Below, in pieces: positions 32,607-41,377 of a stretch of DNA of 64,000 nucleotides (position 1 is its first letter; each line of letters opens with the position of its first letter). The DNA lies in NCBI RefSeq assembly GCF_007858285.1, contig NZ_VFIL01000016.1, positions 30,328-94,327 of the forward strand, in the 5' to 3' direction. The notes under the pieces were generated by a model, which saw only the letters and a program-made list of their open reading frames with translations, was not told the origin of the DNA and did not search any database. A program made the translations under genes and the position numbers. The stretch comes from Pseudomonas brenneri. Its GTDB lineage: Bacteria; Pseudomonadota; Gammaproteobacteria; Pseudomonadales; Pseudomonadaceae.

Positions 32607-34505
32607 TTACAGGCCCAGCAGTGTCATGCGCGCACGCACCGCAGCCTCAATCCCCGCTTCATCCAGCCCACACTCGGCCAGCATCTGCGCCGGCTTGGCG
32701 TGTTCGACATAAATGTCCGGCAAACCCAGGTGCAGCACCGACTTGAGGATATTCTCCCGCGCCAGGAACTCGCTGACCGCCGCACCGGCGCCGCCCATGA
32801 TGGCGTTTTCTTCAACGGTTACCAGCAACTCATGGCTGCTGGCGATTTCGCGCACCAGGGCTTCGTCCAGAGGTTTGACGAAACGCATGTCGATCACAGT
32901 GGCGTTGATGTTCTGCGCCACTTTCAGGGCTTCGGCCAGTTGCACGCCGAACACCAGGAATGCGGTCTTGCTGCCCTGGCGACGGACGATGCCCTTGCCG
33001 ATCTCGATCGGTTCCAGGTCTTTCTCGATCACCGCATTCGGGCCATTGCCACGGGGGTAGCGTACCGCTGCCGGGCCGTTGTACAGGTGCCCGGTGCTGA
33101 GCATCTTGCGCAGCTCGTTCTCGTCGCTCGGGGTCATCACCAGCATGCCGGGGATGCAGCGCAAGTACGACAGGTCGTAGCTGCCAGCGTGGGTCGGGCC
33201 GTCTTCGCCGACCAGACCGGCGCGGTCGATGGCGAACAGCACGTCGAGGTTCTGCACCGCCACATCGTGAATAAGCTGGTCATAACCGCGTTGCAGGAAC
33301 GTGGAGTAGATCGCCACCACCGGCTTGGCGCCTTCGCAGGCCATGCCGGCGGCAAAGGTCACCGCATGTTGCTCGGCAATCGCTACATCGAAGTAACGCA
33401 GCGGGAAACGCTCGCTGAACGCCACCAGGTCGGAGCCTTCCTTCATCGCCGGGGTAATGCCTACCAGGCGCGGGTCGGCGGCGGCCATGTCGCACAGCCA
33501 TTCGCCAAACACACCGGAGTACTTCGGCCCGCTGGCCTTTTTGGGTGCCGCCACGGGCGCGTCCAGCGGTTCGAGCTTGGTGATGGCGTGGTAACCAATC
33601 GGGTCGACTTCCGCCGGGGCGAAGCCTTTGCCTTTCTTGGTGACGATATGCAGGAACTGCGGGCCCTTGAGGTCACGCATGTTGCGCAGGGTGGCGATCA
33701 GGGTCGGCAGGTCGTGGCCGTCGATCGGGCCGATATAGTTCCAGCCCAATTCTTCGAACAGGGTGCCGGGGACCAGCATGCCCTTGGCGTACTCTTCGGT
33801 ACGGCGGGCAATTTCCCACGCGCCTGGCAGGCGCGACAGCACTTTCTTGCTGCCTTCGCGCATGCTGGCGTAGGTACGGCTGGACAGAATCTTTGCCAGG
33901 TAATTGGACAGGCCGCCGACATTGCGCGAGATCGACATGTCGTTGTCGTTGAGGATCACCAGCATATTGGCATCCACTTCCGGCGCATGGTTCAACGCTT
34001 CGAACGCCATGCCGGCTGTCAGCGCGCCATCACCGATCACGGCAATTGCCTTGCGATCGCTGTTTTGCAGGCGGGCGGCAATCGCCATGCCCAGGGCTGC
34101 GCTGATCGAGGTGCTGGAATGGCCGACGCCAAAGGTGTCGTACTCGCTCTCGGCGCGGCGCGGGAAGGCGGCAATGCCATCCTTCTGGCGCAAAGTGGCC
34201 ATGCGCTCGCGGCGTCCGGTGAGGATTTTATGCGGATACGCCTGGTGCCCCACGTCCCACACCAGCCGGTCGTCCGGGGTGTCGAATACGTAATGCAACG
34301 CGATGGTCAGCTCGATGACGCCCAGGCCTGCACCAAAATGCCCACCGGTCTGGCCGACCGTGTAGAGCAATTCCAGGCGCAACTCATCGGCCAGGGTTTC
34401 CAGCTCGGCTTCACCCAGGCGGCGCAAGCCGGCCGGCGTGTTGGCACGGTCCAGCAGAGGCGTGGTCGGGCGCTTGCGGGGAATCTCTTGAAACGTCGTG
34501 GGCAT
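32607..34505 (-). CDS. dxs: 1-deoxy-D-xylulose-5-phosphate synthase
   Basis: Thiamine-diphosphate enzyme that condenses pyruvate and glyceraldehyde 3-phosphate, entry point of the MEP isoprenoid pathway. 632 residues with the N-terminal TPP region (DVGHQAYPHKILTGR, VIGDGALTAGMAFEALN) and the transketolase-type middle domain (VAIAEQHAVTFAAGMACEG). Followed in the same direction after ispA and xseB, the conserved cluster order xseB-ispA-dxs. Confidence 0.97.
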   Translation of the reverse strand: MPTTFQEIPRKRPTTPLLDRANTPAGLRRLGEAELETLADELRLELLYTVGQTGGHFGAGLGVIELTIALHYVFDTPDDRLVWDVGHQAYPHKILTGRRERMATLRQKDGIAAFPRRAESEYDTFGVGHSSTSISAALGMAIAARLQNSDRKAIAVIGDGALTAGMAFEALNHAPEVDANMLVILNDNDMSISRNVGGLSNYLAKILSSRTYASMREGSKKVLSRLPGAWEIARRTEEYAKGMLVPGTLFEELGWNYIGPIDGHDLPTLIATLRNMRDLKGPQFLHIVTKKGKGFAPAEVDPIGYHAITKLEPLDAPVAAPKKASGPKYSGVFGEWLCDMAAADPRLVGITPAMKEGSDLVAFSERFPLRYFDVAIAEQHAVTFAAGMACEGAKPVVAIYSTFLQRGYDQLIHDVAVQNLDVLFAIDRAGLVGEDGPTHAGSYDLSYLRCIPGMLVMTPSDENELRKMLSTGHLYNGPAAVRYPRGNGPNAVIEKDLEPIEIGKGIVRRQGSKTAFLVFGVQLAEALKVAQNINATVIDMRFVKPLDEALVREIASSHELLVTVEENAIMGGAGAAVSEFLARENILKSVLHLGLPDIYVEHAKPAQMLAECGLDEAGIEAAVRARMTLLGL

Positions 34506-34615
34506 CAGGCGAATCGTTATAGGTATAGAAGAGGCGGCAGTTTACCTCAAGCATTGCAAACTGCCCACGCAGAGCACCGAACTTGGCTGATAGGCGGCCG
34601 TAATGACCGCTGTAA

Positions 34616-35503
34616 TCAGTGGCGACGTTCGACGATATACCGCGCCAGGTCGCGTAGCGGCGCGGCTGCCGCGTCGAATGGTCGCAGGGCGTCCAGGGCC
34701 TGGTCACGCAGTTCCAGGGCATAGGCCTTGGCGGCTTCCAGCCCGAGCAACGACGGATAGGTCGGTTTGTCCCGGGCAATATCGGCGCCCTGGCGCTTGC
34801 CGAGGGTCGCGGTGTCGCTTTCTACGTCGAGAATATCGTCCTGCACCTGGAACGCCAGGCCGATGGCCCGGGCATACACCTGCAAGGCGGCCAACTGCGC
34901 CGCTTCGGCGCGGCCACTGGCCAGGGCGCCGAGGTGTACGGCTGCCTCGATCAGTGCGCCGGTCTTGTGCCGGTGCATATATTCCAGGGCTTGCTGGTCC
35001 AGCTTGAGGCCGACCGAACCCAAGTCAATCGCCTGGCCCCCGACCATACCCGCCGGGCCCGCTGCCGTGGCCAACGCGGTGACCATGCGCAAACGGATCT
35101 GGGCATTGACGTCGCTCAAGCGTGGGTCGAGCAAGGCGCTGAACGCCAGGCTTTGCAGGCCGTCACCGGCGAGGATCGCACAGGCTTCGTCAAAGGCCTT
35201 GTGGGTGGTGGGCTGGCCGCGACGCAGATCGTCATCGTCCATCGCTGGCAAATCGTCGTGTACCAGCGAGTAGGCGTGAATCAACTCCACTGCACACGCC
35301 GCGCCATTGGCTTGCGCGGCGTCCACACCCAGCGCCTCACAGGCCGCGTAGGCGAGCAACGGCCGCACACGCTTGCCACCGTTCATCACGCTGTAGCGCA
35401 TGGCTTCATACAGACGCTTGAGTTCGGGGCTTGGCGCCACAAACAGCGGCTCCAGCGCAGCATTGACCCGGGCCTGGCTGCTGGCCTGATAAACGTCGAT
35501 CAT
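34616..35503 (-). CDS. ispA: Farnesyl diphosphate synthase
   Basis: Condenses DMAPP/IPP to farnesyl diphosphate. 295 residues from the ATG at 35503 with both aspartate motifs: LVHDDLPAMDDDDLRRG and FQVQDDILD. The start overlaps the xseB stop (ATGA). A longer upstream frame runs back through xseB and is rejected. With dxs it covers the start and an end of isoprenoid supply for quinones and undecaprenyl phosphate. Confidence 0.96.
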   Translation of the reverse strand: MIDVYQASSQARVNAALEPLFVAPSPELKRLYEAMRYSVMNGGKRVRPLLAYAACEALGVDAAQANGAACAVELIHAYSLVHDDLPAMDDDDLRRGQPTTHKAFDEACAILAGDGLQSLAFSALLDPRLSDVNAQIRLRMVTALATAAGPAGMVGGQAIDLGSVGLKLDQQALEYMHRHKTGALIEAAVHLGALASGRAEAAQLAALQVYARAIGLAFQVQDDILDVESDTATLGKRQGADIARDKPTYPSLLGLEAAKAYALELRDQALDALRPFDAAAAPLRDLARYIVERRH

Positions 35504-35742
35504 TGCGGTTGTTCCGCGTCGAAAGGTTCTTCGGCCAACTCCCCATCCCGCTCCAGCAACACTTGGACCTTCTGCTCCGCCTGCGCCAGCGCGCTCTGGC
35601 AATCGCGAGTCAGGCCAATGCCTTGCTCGAATGCCGTCAACGAGTCTTCCAGCGACAACTCGCCGTTCTCCAGCCGCTCGACCAGGGTTTGCAGATCGGC
35701 GAGGGATTGTTCGAAATCGAGTGCAACTTTTTTGCGGGCCAT
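35500..35742 (-). CDS. xseB: Exodeoxyribonuclease VII small subunit
   Basis: 80-residue helical subunit (FEQSLADLQTLVERLENGELSLEDSLTAFEQGI is the family signature) that caps XseA in exonuclease VII. First gene of the xseB-ispA-dxs unit and translationally coupled to ispA. No xseA is adjacent, as is usual. Confidence 0.95.
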   Translation of the reverse strand: MARKKVALDFEQSLADLQTLVERLENGELSLEDSLTAFEQGIGLTRDCQSALAQAEQKVQVLLERDGELAEEPFDAEQPQ

Positions 35743-35855
35743 GGCGGCTATTCCGGTTGACGGTAAACGGGCGCGACACTAGCAGATAGGGGGGGGAGGG
35801 GCAAATAAGGGGCGCTTGAGCACGCCCTGCAAAACCAATGAGGCGACCTGCTGAA

Positions 35856-36254
35856 TTAGGTGTTGAGGACGGTGCCCGTTTCCACCAACCGCGCAAATGG
35901 GCACTGGCCCTGGGCCTGCTCCAGGCTGCCCTCAAACGCCACCAGCCCGGCATGCACCTGTTGCAGGGCTGTAATCTGCGTCATCAATTCGACCTTTTTT
36001 TGCGCAATCGCCTGGTTGGCGCGCTGCCATGGCAGCTCGTCGCCACGGTGTCCGTGCAAAATCCCCTGCAACTCCTTGAGCTTGAAGCCCAACAGCTGCG
36101 CACACTTGATAAACGTCAGCAGCTCAACGCTCTGCGCCGAGTACACCCGATACCGCCCCTCGCGTTGCGGGGGCGGCAGCAGGCCGATGTCCTCGTAGTG
36201 ACGAATCGCCTTGATTGTCGTGCCTGACAACTGCGCGGCTTTACCGATGTACAT
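35856..36254 (-). CDS. MerR-family transcriptional regulator
   Basis: 132 residues with an N-terminal winged helix typical of MerR (MYIGKAAQLSGTTIKAIRHYEDIGLLPPP...YRVYSAQSVELLTFIKCAQLLGF), a dimerisation helix, and a C-terminal segment with a single Cys (QCPFARL). The ligand is unknown. It lies 12 nt after the quinone-reductase-like gene, so it likely regulates that operon and may sense redox or electrophile stress. Confidence 0.87.
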   Translation of the reverse strand: MYIGKAAQLSGTTIKAIRHYEDIGLLPPPQREGRYRVYSAQSVELLTFIKCAQLLGFKLKELQGILHGHRGDELPWQRANQAIAQKKVELMTQITALQQVHAGLVAFEGSLEQAQGQCPFARLVETGTVLNT

Positions 36255-36266
36255 GCAGATCCTTTC

Positions 36267-36836
36267 CTAAAAGAGTGTGCCGGCCTTCTTCAGCCACTTG
36301 TCGCGCTGCGCCGCCGTAGAGCCCAGTAGCGGGCCGAACATCACTGTCTTGATCGGCTTGATGCCACAAAACTCAAGGGTGGTCTTACGCATCTGGTGGA
36401 TGCCGGGCATGTGGTAGAACCAGCGGTAATACCACGCGGGTGTGTCCATGGTCACCAGCAGGTGGGCGGTTCGGCCTTTCAAGAGCTTGTCGGGGAACGC
36501 CTTGCCCTTGCGGTATTTGAAGGCGAAGCCGGCGAGGAAAATCCGCTCGATAAACCCCTTCAACAAGGCCGGAACGCCGCCCCACCAGATAGGGAAGACG
36601 AACGTCAGATGTGTCGCCCAGAGTATGTCGGATTGGGCGCCGAGCAAGTCGGGCTCCAGGGGTTGGGCTTGGTGATAGGCGTGGTGCAGGATCGGGTCGA
36701 AAACCAGCTCGCCAAGGTGCAGGATGCGGACTTCATGGCCGGCGGCCTTGGCCGATTGGAGGTAGGTCTCGGCGAGTGCCGAGCAGAAGCTGGTGCTGGA
36801 GGAGTGGCCGAGGATGACCAGGATGCGCTGAACCAC
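36267..36836 (-). CDS. NAD(P)H-dependent oxidoreductase, flavodoxin-like (NQO1/MdaB family)
   Basis: About 189 residues from a GTG start at 36836 (VVQRILVILGHSSSTSFCSALAETY). It is a Flavodoxin_2 fold with THLTFVFPIWWGGVPALLKGFIERIF, the FMN/FAD- and quinone-contact region. Likely reduces quinones or related electrophiles. A longer in-frame extension starts with TTG and looks non-homologous. Operon partner of the MerR regulator. Confidence 0.82.
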   Translation of the reverse strand: MVQRILVILGHSSSTSFCSALAETYLQSAKAAGHEVRILHLGELVFDPILHHAYHQAQPLEPDLLGAQSDILWATHLTFVFPIWWGGVPALLKGFIERIFLAGFAFKYRKGKAFPDKLLKGRTAHLLVTMDTPAWYYRWFYHMPGIHQMRKTTLEFCGIKPIKTVMFGPLLGSTAAQRDKWLKKAGTLF

Positions 36837-36928
36837 GGGGAAAGCCCTGAGGGAAATGATGCCCAGCGTAGGGTCTGCCGTATAGGGGAGAGTCAAGGGC
36901 AATGGCTTTCTAGTCGGCGGTGGTGGCC

Positions 36929-37948
36929 TCAGCTCCCACGGTGAGTCTGCCGATACTCACCCGGCGGCACGCCGGTGCGGCTCTTGAAGGTGCGGTGGAA
37001 CGAGCGTGGTTCGGTGAAACCCAGGTATTGGGCGATGTCCTGGATCGGCAGGTCGCTGTGCAGCAGGTAGTGCTCGGCCAGTTCCTGGCGCAGGTCGTCG
37101 AGGATCTGCTGGTAGGACGTACCGGCCTGTTGCAACTGGCGCTGCAAGGTGCGCACCGACATGGCGAACTGCTCGGCCACCTGTTCCTTGCGCGGCAGGC
37201 CTTCCTTGAGCAACTGGCGCAGGGCGTTCTTCACCCGTAGCGCCAGGGTCGAATCGTCCAGCGAGGCCATCAGGGCCAGGGCATGTTCCTCCAGGGTGCG
37301 CAGCAATTGCGCATCGGCCTGGCGCAGGGGCGTTTGCAGGTAACTCAACGGCGCCACCAAGGCCGAGCAGGATTGCTCGAATAACACCGGGCAACCGAAG
37401 AAGTCCTCGTATTGGCTCAGTTGCGCGCCTTCCGGCAACGGGTGTTCGAGCAGCACCTGGCTGGGCGACAGCTCGGTGTCGGCGATCCAGCGTGCATACA
37501 CCAGCCAGGACGCCAGCACGTTCTCGACCATATGCCGACGGATCCGTGGCTGCTGGTGGCGGCAGTTCCAAATCAGCCGCACCTGCTCACCGACCATCTC
37601 CGCGCGGCTGGTGCCCATGTCACCCACCAGCTTTTCGAACGGCATGATGCGGTTCATCGCCTCGCCCAGGGTGGCGCAGTTCATGGTGATGTAACCCAGC
37701 ACGCTCCACGAGTTAGGCAACACGAACCGTGCCGAATTGAGCCCGAACAACAGGTCCCCGGAATGTTCGCAGAAATACTCCAGCAGGCGTTCGTGGGCTT
37801 CCACGGGCAGGCGCAGGCTGTTGTCGTCCAGTTGGCCGGCCGTGATCCCGGCCGCCGCCAGGGCGGGGGCGGTCGCCACGCCAAGGTGTTCGGCATGGCG
37901 CAGGTATTTCAGCAGAGGAGGGACTGAGGTCGAGCCGAGTGTCTGCAT
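36929..37948 (-). CDS. AraC-family transcriptional regulator (OruR-like)
   Basis: 339 residues. The N-terminal arabinose-binding-like domain of the OruR/ArgR-type group (about 20-210) is followed by a C-terminal AraC helix-turn-helix (about 240-335: LQRQLQQAGTSYQQILDDLR, IQDIAQYLGFTEPRSFHRTFKSRTGVPPGEYR). It diverges from the FAD-oxidase/GlpD/FGGY gene set over a 229-bp intergenic region containing a perfect 10-bp inverted repeat. It is the obvious candidate activator of that set. Confidence 0.88.
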   Translation of the reverse strand: MQTLGSTSVPPLLKYLRHAEHLGVATAPALAAAGITAGQLDDNSLRLPVEAHERLLEYFCEHSGDLLFGLNSARFVLPNSWSVLGYITMNCATLGEAMNRIMPFEKLVGDMGTSRAEMVGEQVRLIWNCRHQQPRIRRHMVENVLASWLVYARWIADTELSPSQVLLEHPLPEGAQLSQYEDFFGCPVLFEQSCSALVAPLSYLQTPLRQADAQLLRTLEEHALALMASLDDSTLALRVKNALRQLLKEGLPRKEQVAEQFAMSVRTLQRQLQQAGTSYQQILDDLRQELAEHYLLHSDLPIQDIAQYLGFTEPRSFHRTFKSRTGVPPGEYRQTHRGS

Positions 37949-37981
37949 GATTGGGTTCCTGGCGGGGGTGTTGCCGGCGGC

Positions 37982-38016
37982 ATTACCTTGCGCGCTTCGA
38001 TGGCTGGCAAGGTAAT
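37982..38016. promoter_or_regulatory. Inverted repeat in the araC/FAD-enzyme intergenic region
   Basis: ATTACCTTGC (37982-37991) and GCAAGGTAAT (38007-38016) form a perfect 10-bp inverted repeat with 15-nt spacer. It is 34 bp from the regulator start and about 160 bp from the first operon gene. A further GGTAAT occurs at 38058-38063. Plausible operator for the AraC-type regulator; a simple hairpin is the alternative. Confidence 0.4.
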
Positions 38017-38177
38017 TTGAAACCGTGGCTAAAGTAAATGCTCCCGTGGCGACATCGGGTAATGGGCCGATTGACCCAATTGGCTACTCCATTTGTCCTG
38101 ATGCGACCGTGACAGCTTGCGCCGGCTGATTAGTATGGGTGGACTGAAAATCACACGATCTGCTGGGAGAAACACGC

Positions 38178-39773
38178 ATGCGACGCTGGAACGGCTGGGG
38201 CGAAGAAACCACGCAGATGGAGATGCCGGCCCATGGGGCGGCGTTCTTGCGCGAGCGACTGGGCGAGGGTCACACCCTGCCTGACGCCAGCCTGGACAGC
38301 GCCCTGGCCCGGGTTCCCGCCTCGCGCCTGGCGCCCCATCCGCTTTACAGCATCGAGCCCCGTGACCGCCTGATGCATGCCCGGGGCCAGAGCCTGCCGG
38401 ACTGGCTGGCCCTGCGTGAAGGTGTTCTGGGCCAGTACCCGGATGCAGTGGCCCTGCCGGAAAGCGTCGAGCAGATCCGCCAGTTGCTGGCCCTGGCCGA
38501 CAGTGCCGACCTGTGCCTGATTCCCTATGGCGGTGGCACCTCGGTGGCCGGGCATATCAACCCGCCGGCGTCCTTGCGTCCGGTGCTGACGGTGTCCCTG
38601 GCACACATGGGCCGCCTGCTCGACCTGGACGAGCAAAGCCTGATCGCCACCTTCGGCCCTGGCGCCAGTGGCCCCCAGGTGGAGAGCCAGTTGCGGGCCA
38701 AAGGCTACACCCTGGGGCACTTCCCGCAGTCCTGGGAACTGTCGACCCTGGGTGGCTGGGTGGCCAGCCGCTCCAGCGGCCAGCAATCGCTGCGCTACGG
38801 GCGGATCGAGCAACTGTTCGCCGGTGGCACCCTGGAGACGTTCGCCGGGCCGCTGGAGATCCCGACCTTCCCGGCTTCGGCCGCCGGCCCCGACCTGCGG
38901 GAAGTGGTGCTGGGCAGTGAAGGGCGCTTCGGCATCATTTCCGAGGTCAAGGTGCGGGTCAGTGCGCTGCCCGAGGATGAGCGCTTCTATGGCGTGTTCC
39001 TGCCGGACTGGCCCCGTGCCCTACAGGCTATCCGGCAATTGGTGCAGGCACGGGTGCCGCTGTCGATGCTGCGCCTGTCCAATGCCATGGAAACCCAGAC
39101 CCAACTGGCGCTGGCCGGCCACCCCAACCAAATCGCCTGGCTGGAACGCTACCTGGCGCTACGCGGGGCTGGCGAGGGCAAATGCCTGCTGACCTTCGGG
39201 GTCACCGGCAATCGTCGGCAGAATGCCCTGTCGTTGCGCCAGGCGCGCCAGCATCTGAAGGCCTTTGGCGGCGTGTTCACTGGCACCCTGCTGGGCAAGA
39301 AATGGCAACAGAACCGCTTTCGCTTCCCCTACCTGCGGGAGAACCTCTGGCAGGCCGGCTACGTGGTCGACACCCTGGAGACTGCGACCGATTGGTGCCA
39401 TGTCGACGGCTTGCTGCACGCTATCGAGGCCAGCCTGCGCGACTGCCTGGCGGCCGAGGGCGAGCGGGTCCATGTGTTCACCCATCTATCCCATGTCTAT
39501 GGCGAAGGGTCGAGCATCTACACCAGCTATGTGTTCCGCCCGGCGGCAGACTACCCGGCCACCCTCGAACGCTGGAAGGCCCTGAAGCAGGCGGCCAGCC
39601 GCACCATCGTCGAAAACCACGGCACCATCAGCCACCAGCATGGCGTGGGCAAGGACCATGCGCCCTACCTGCCGAGGGAAAAGGGCGAATTGGCGATGGC
39701 TGCGCTGCACAGCCTGAGCCGGCATTTTGACCCGGCCGGGCGCCTCAACCCCGGCACGCTGCTGGAAGACTAG
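38178..39773 (+). CDS. FAD-binding oxidase similar to alkyldihydroxyacetone-phosphate synthase
   Basis: 531 residues of the vanillyl-alcohol-oxidase/PCMH flavoprotein superfamily. The N-terminal RRWNGWG motif, FAD loop YGGGTSVAGH, SSGQQSLRYGRIEQL and SHVYGEGSSIYTSYVF follow AGPS, the enzyme that swaps acyl for alkyl on DHAP in ether-lipid synthesis. The AGPS His-His-His motif appears as SHQHGVGK (His486, Gln487, His488), so the middle His is Gln. It may be a related oxidase instead. First gene of a co-oriented set with GlpD-like and FGGY kinase genes. Confidence 0.8.
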   Translation: MRRWNGWGEETTQMEMPAHGAAFLRERLGEGHTLPDASLDSALARVPASRLAPHPLYSIEPRDRLMHARGQSLPDWLALREGVLGQYPDAVALPESVEQIRQLLALADSADLCLIPYGGGTSVAGHINPPASLRPVLTVSLAHMGRLLDLDEQSLIATFGPGASGPQVESQLRAKGYTLGHFPQSWELSTLGGWVASRSSGQQSLRYGRIEQLFAGGTLETFAGPLEIPTFPASAAGPDLREVVLGSEGRFGIISEVKVRVSALPEDERFYGVFLPDWPRALQAIRQLVQARVPLSMLRLSNAMETQTQLALAGHPNQIAWLERYLALRGAGEGKCLLTFGVTGNRRQNALSLRQARQHLKAFGGVFTGTLLGKKWQQNRFRFPYLRENLWQAGYVVDTLETATDWCHVDGLLHAIEASLRDCLAAEGERVHVFTHLSHVYGEGSSIYTSYVFRPAADYPATLERWKALKQAASRTIVENHGTISHQHGVGKDHAPYLPREKGELAMAALHSLSRHFDPAGRLNPGTLLED

Positions 39774-39777
39774 GCCC

Positions 39778-41367
39778 ATGAGCAATGACTGGAATGCCCA
39801 ATGGCGCGAAGCCGTGCTGCCGCAACTGGCGAGGGAAACCTGGGACCTGATCGTGATCGGTGGCGGCATCAGTGGCGCCGGGATCCTGCGCGAGGCGGCC
39901 CGGCGCGGCTGGCGCTGCCTGCTGCTGGAGCAGCGGGACTTTGCCTGGGGCACTTCCAGCCGCTCGTCGAAAATGGTCCATGGTGGCCTGCGCTACATCG
40001 CTAAGGGCCAGTGGCGCCTGGCCCGTGATTCGGTGCGCGAGCGCCAACGCTTGATGGGCGAGGCACCGGGGTTGGTAGACCCCATGAGTTTCCTGATGCC
40101 GCACTATCGCGGCGGGTTCCCCGGGCCACGGGTATTCGGCGGTTTGCTGCGCTTGTATGACGCGCTGGCCGGTTGTCGCAGCCGCCAGTTCCATAAACCT
40201 GCACAACTGCGCTATCTGGCACCGGGCCTGAAGGAGCCAGGACTGCTGGGTGCCTCGCAGTTTCGCGATGCGCTGACCGACGATGCGCGGCTGGTCATGC
40301 GCGTGTTGGCCGAGGCCCGTGCCGATGGTGCCTGGGTGCTCAATGGCCTGCGGGTGCGCCAGGTGTTGCGCGACGGCGAGCGTGTGTGTGGGGTCGAGGT
40401 CGAGGACACTGAGGGCGGCGCGGTTATGCAAGTGCGCTGCGCGGTGCTGGCGGTGGCCACCGGAGCCTGGGCTGAGCGCCTGCAACCGGGCGGCGGGCAG
40501 CGCCAGTTGCGGCCCTTGCGTGGCAGTCACTTGTTGTTGCCGGGCTGGCGCTTGCCGGTGGCCCATGCCTTCAGTTTCATGCATCGGCGCGACGGCCGTC
40601 CGGTGTTTGTCTTTCCGTGGGAAGGGGCCACGGTGGTGGGCACCACCGACCTGGATCACCGCGAGGATCTGGACCTTGGTGCGAGCATCACCTGTGAGGA
40701 ACTCGACTACTTGCTGGAGGCTTGCGCCCAGCCATTTCCCCAAGCCCAGGTGACGGCGGCGGACGTGCTGTGTACCTGGTCCGGGGTGCGCCCGGTGGTG
40801 GGCGCCGCCGACTCCCAGGCCAAGCCATCGAATGAAACCCGCGAGCACGTGCTGTGGCAGGAGCCCGGCTGCGTGACCCTGGCGGGAGGCAAGTTGACCA
40901 CCTTCCGGCCCCAGGCCATCGAGGTGCTGCGGGCCTGTGCCGGGATGCTCGGCAAACCCCTGGAGGATGACGGCGCGCCGGTGTTCCAGGCCGTACCGTT
41001 GCAGGCGATCCCCGGGCTGAGCGACGCCGGCGTGCGGCGCCTGGCCGGGCGTCATGGCCGCGATCTGCCGCGCCTGGCCAGCTTGATACGCACCTTGGGC
41101 AGCGATTGCGTCGGGGCCAGCGATACCTTGTGGGCGGAGCTGGCGTTTGCCGCCGAGACCGAGATGGTTTTGCACCTGGACGACCTGTTGTTGCGGCGCA
41201 CTCGCCTCGGCCTGCTATTGGCCGAAGGCGCGGCCCACTACCTGGCGGACATCCGCCGGCTGTGCCAGCCGCGCCTGGGCTGGGACGACGCGCGCTGGGA
41301 ACAGGAACAGCAGCGTTACCTGCAACTTTGGCAACGTCATCACAGCGTACCCTGCGCCTCGATCTGA
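39778..41367 (+). CDS. GlpD-like FAD-dependent glycerol-3-phosphate dehydrogenase
   Basis: 529 residues. The FAD-binding N-terminus (LIVIGGGISGAGILREAARRG), the GlpD motif RSSKMVHGGLRYI, the substrate-domain segment FPWEGATVVGTTDLDH and TLAGGKLTTFRP all match the aerobic glycerol-3-phosphate dehydrogenase/oxidase family. It starts 4 nt after the preceding stop. It is unlikely to be the housekeeping GlpD, which normally sits with glpFKR. Its substrate is probably glycerol-3-phosphate or a 1-O-substituted or related polyol phosphate. Confidence 0.85.
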   Translation: MSNDWNAQWREAVLPQLARETWDLIVIGGGISGAGILREAARRGWRCLLLEQRDFAWGTSSRSSKMVHGGLRYIAKGQWRLARDSVRERQRLMGEAPGLVDPMSFLMPHYRGGFPGPRVFGGLLRLYDALAGCRSRQFHKPAQLRYLAPGLKEPGLLGASQFRDALTDDARLVMRVLAEARADGAWVLNGLRVRQVLRDGERVCGVEVEDTEGGAVMQVRCAVLAVATGAWAERLQPGGGQRQLRPLRGSHLLLPGWRLPVAHAFSFMHRRDGRPVFVFPWEGATVVGTTDLDHREDLDLGASITCEELDYLLEACAQPFPQAQVTAADVLCTWSGVRPVVGAADSQAKPSNETREHVLWQEPGCVTLAGGKLTTFRPQAIEVLRACAGMLGKPLEDDGAPVFQAVPLQAIPGLSDAGVRRLAGRHGRDLPRLASLIRTLGSDCVGASDTLWAELAFAAETEMVLHLDDLLLRRTRLGLLLAEGAAHYLADIRRLCQPRLGWDDARWEQEQQRYLQLWQRHHSVPCASI

Positions 41368-41377
41368 AGAGAGCTTC

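Noticed and set aside
32604..34724. A 700-codon open frame on the plus strand opposite dxs
   Set aside because: Exact mirror of a strongly conserved gene; no ribosome site, no recognisable domains.
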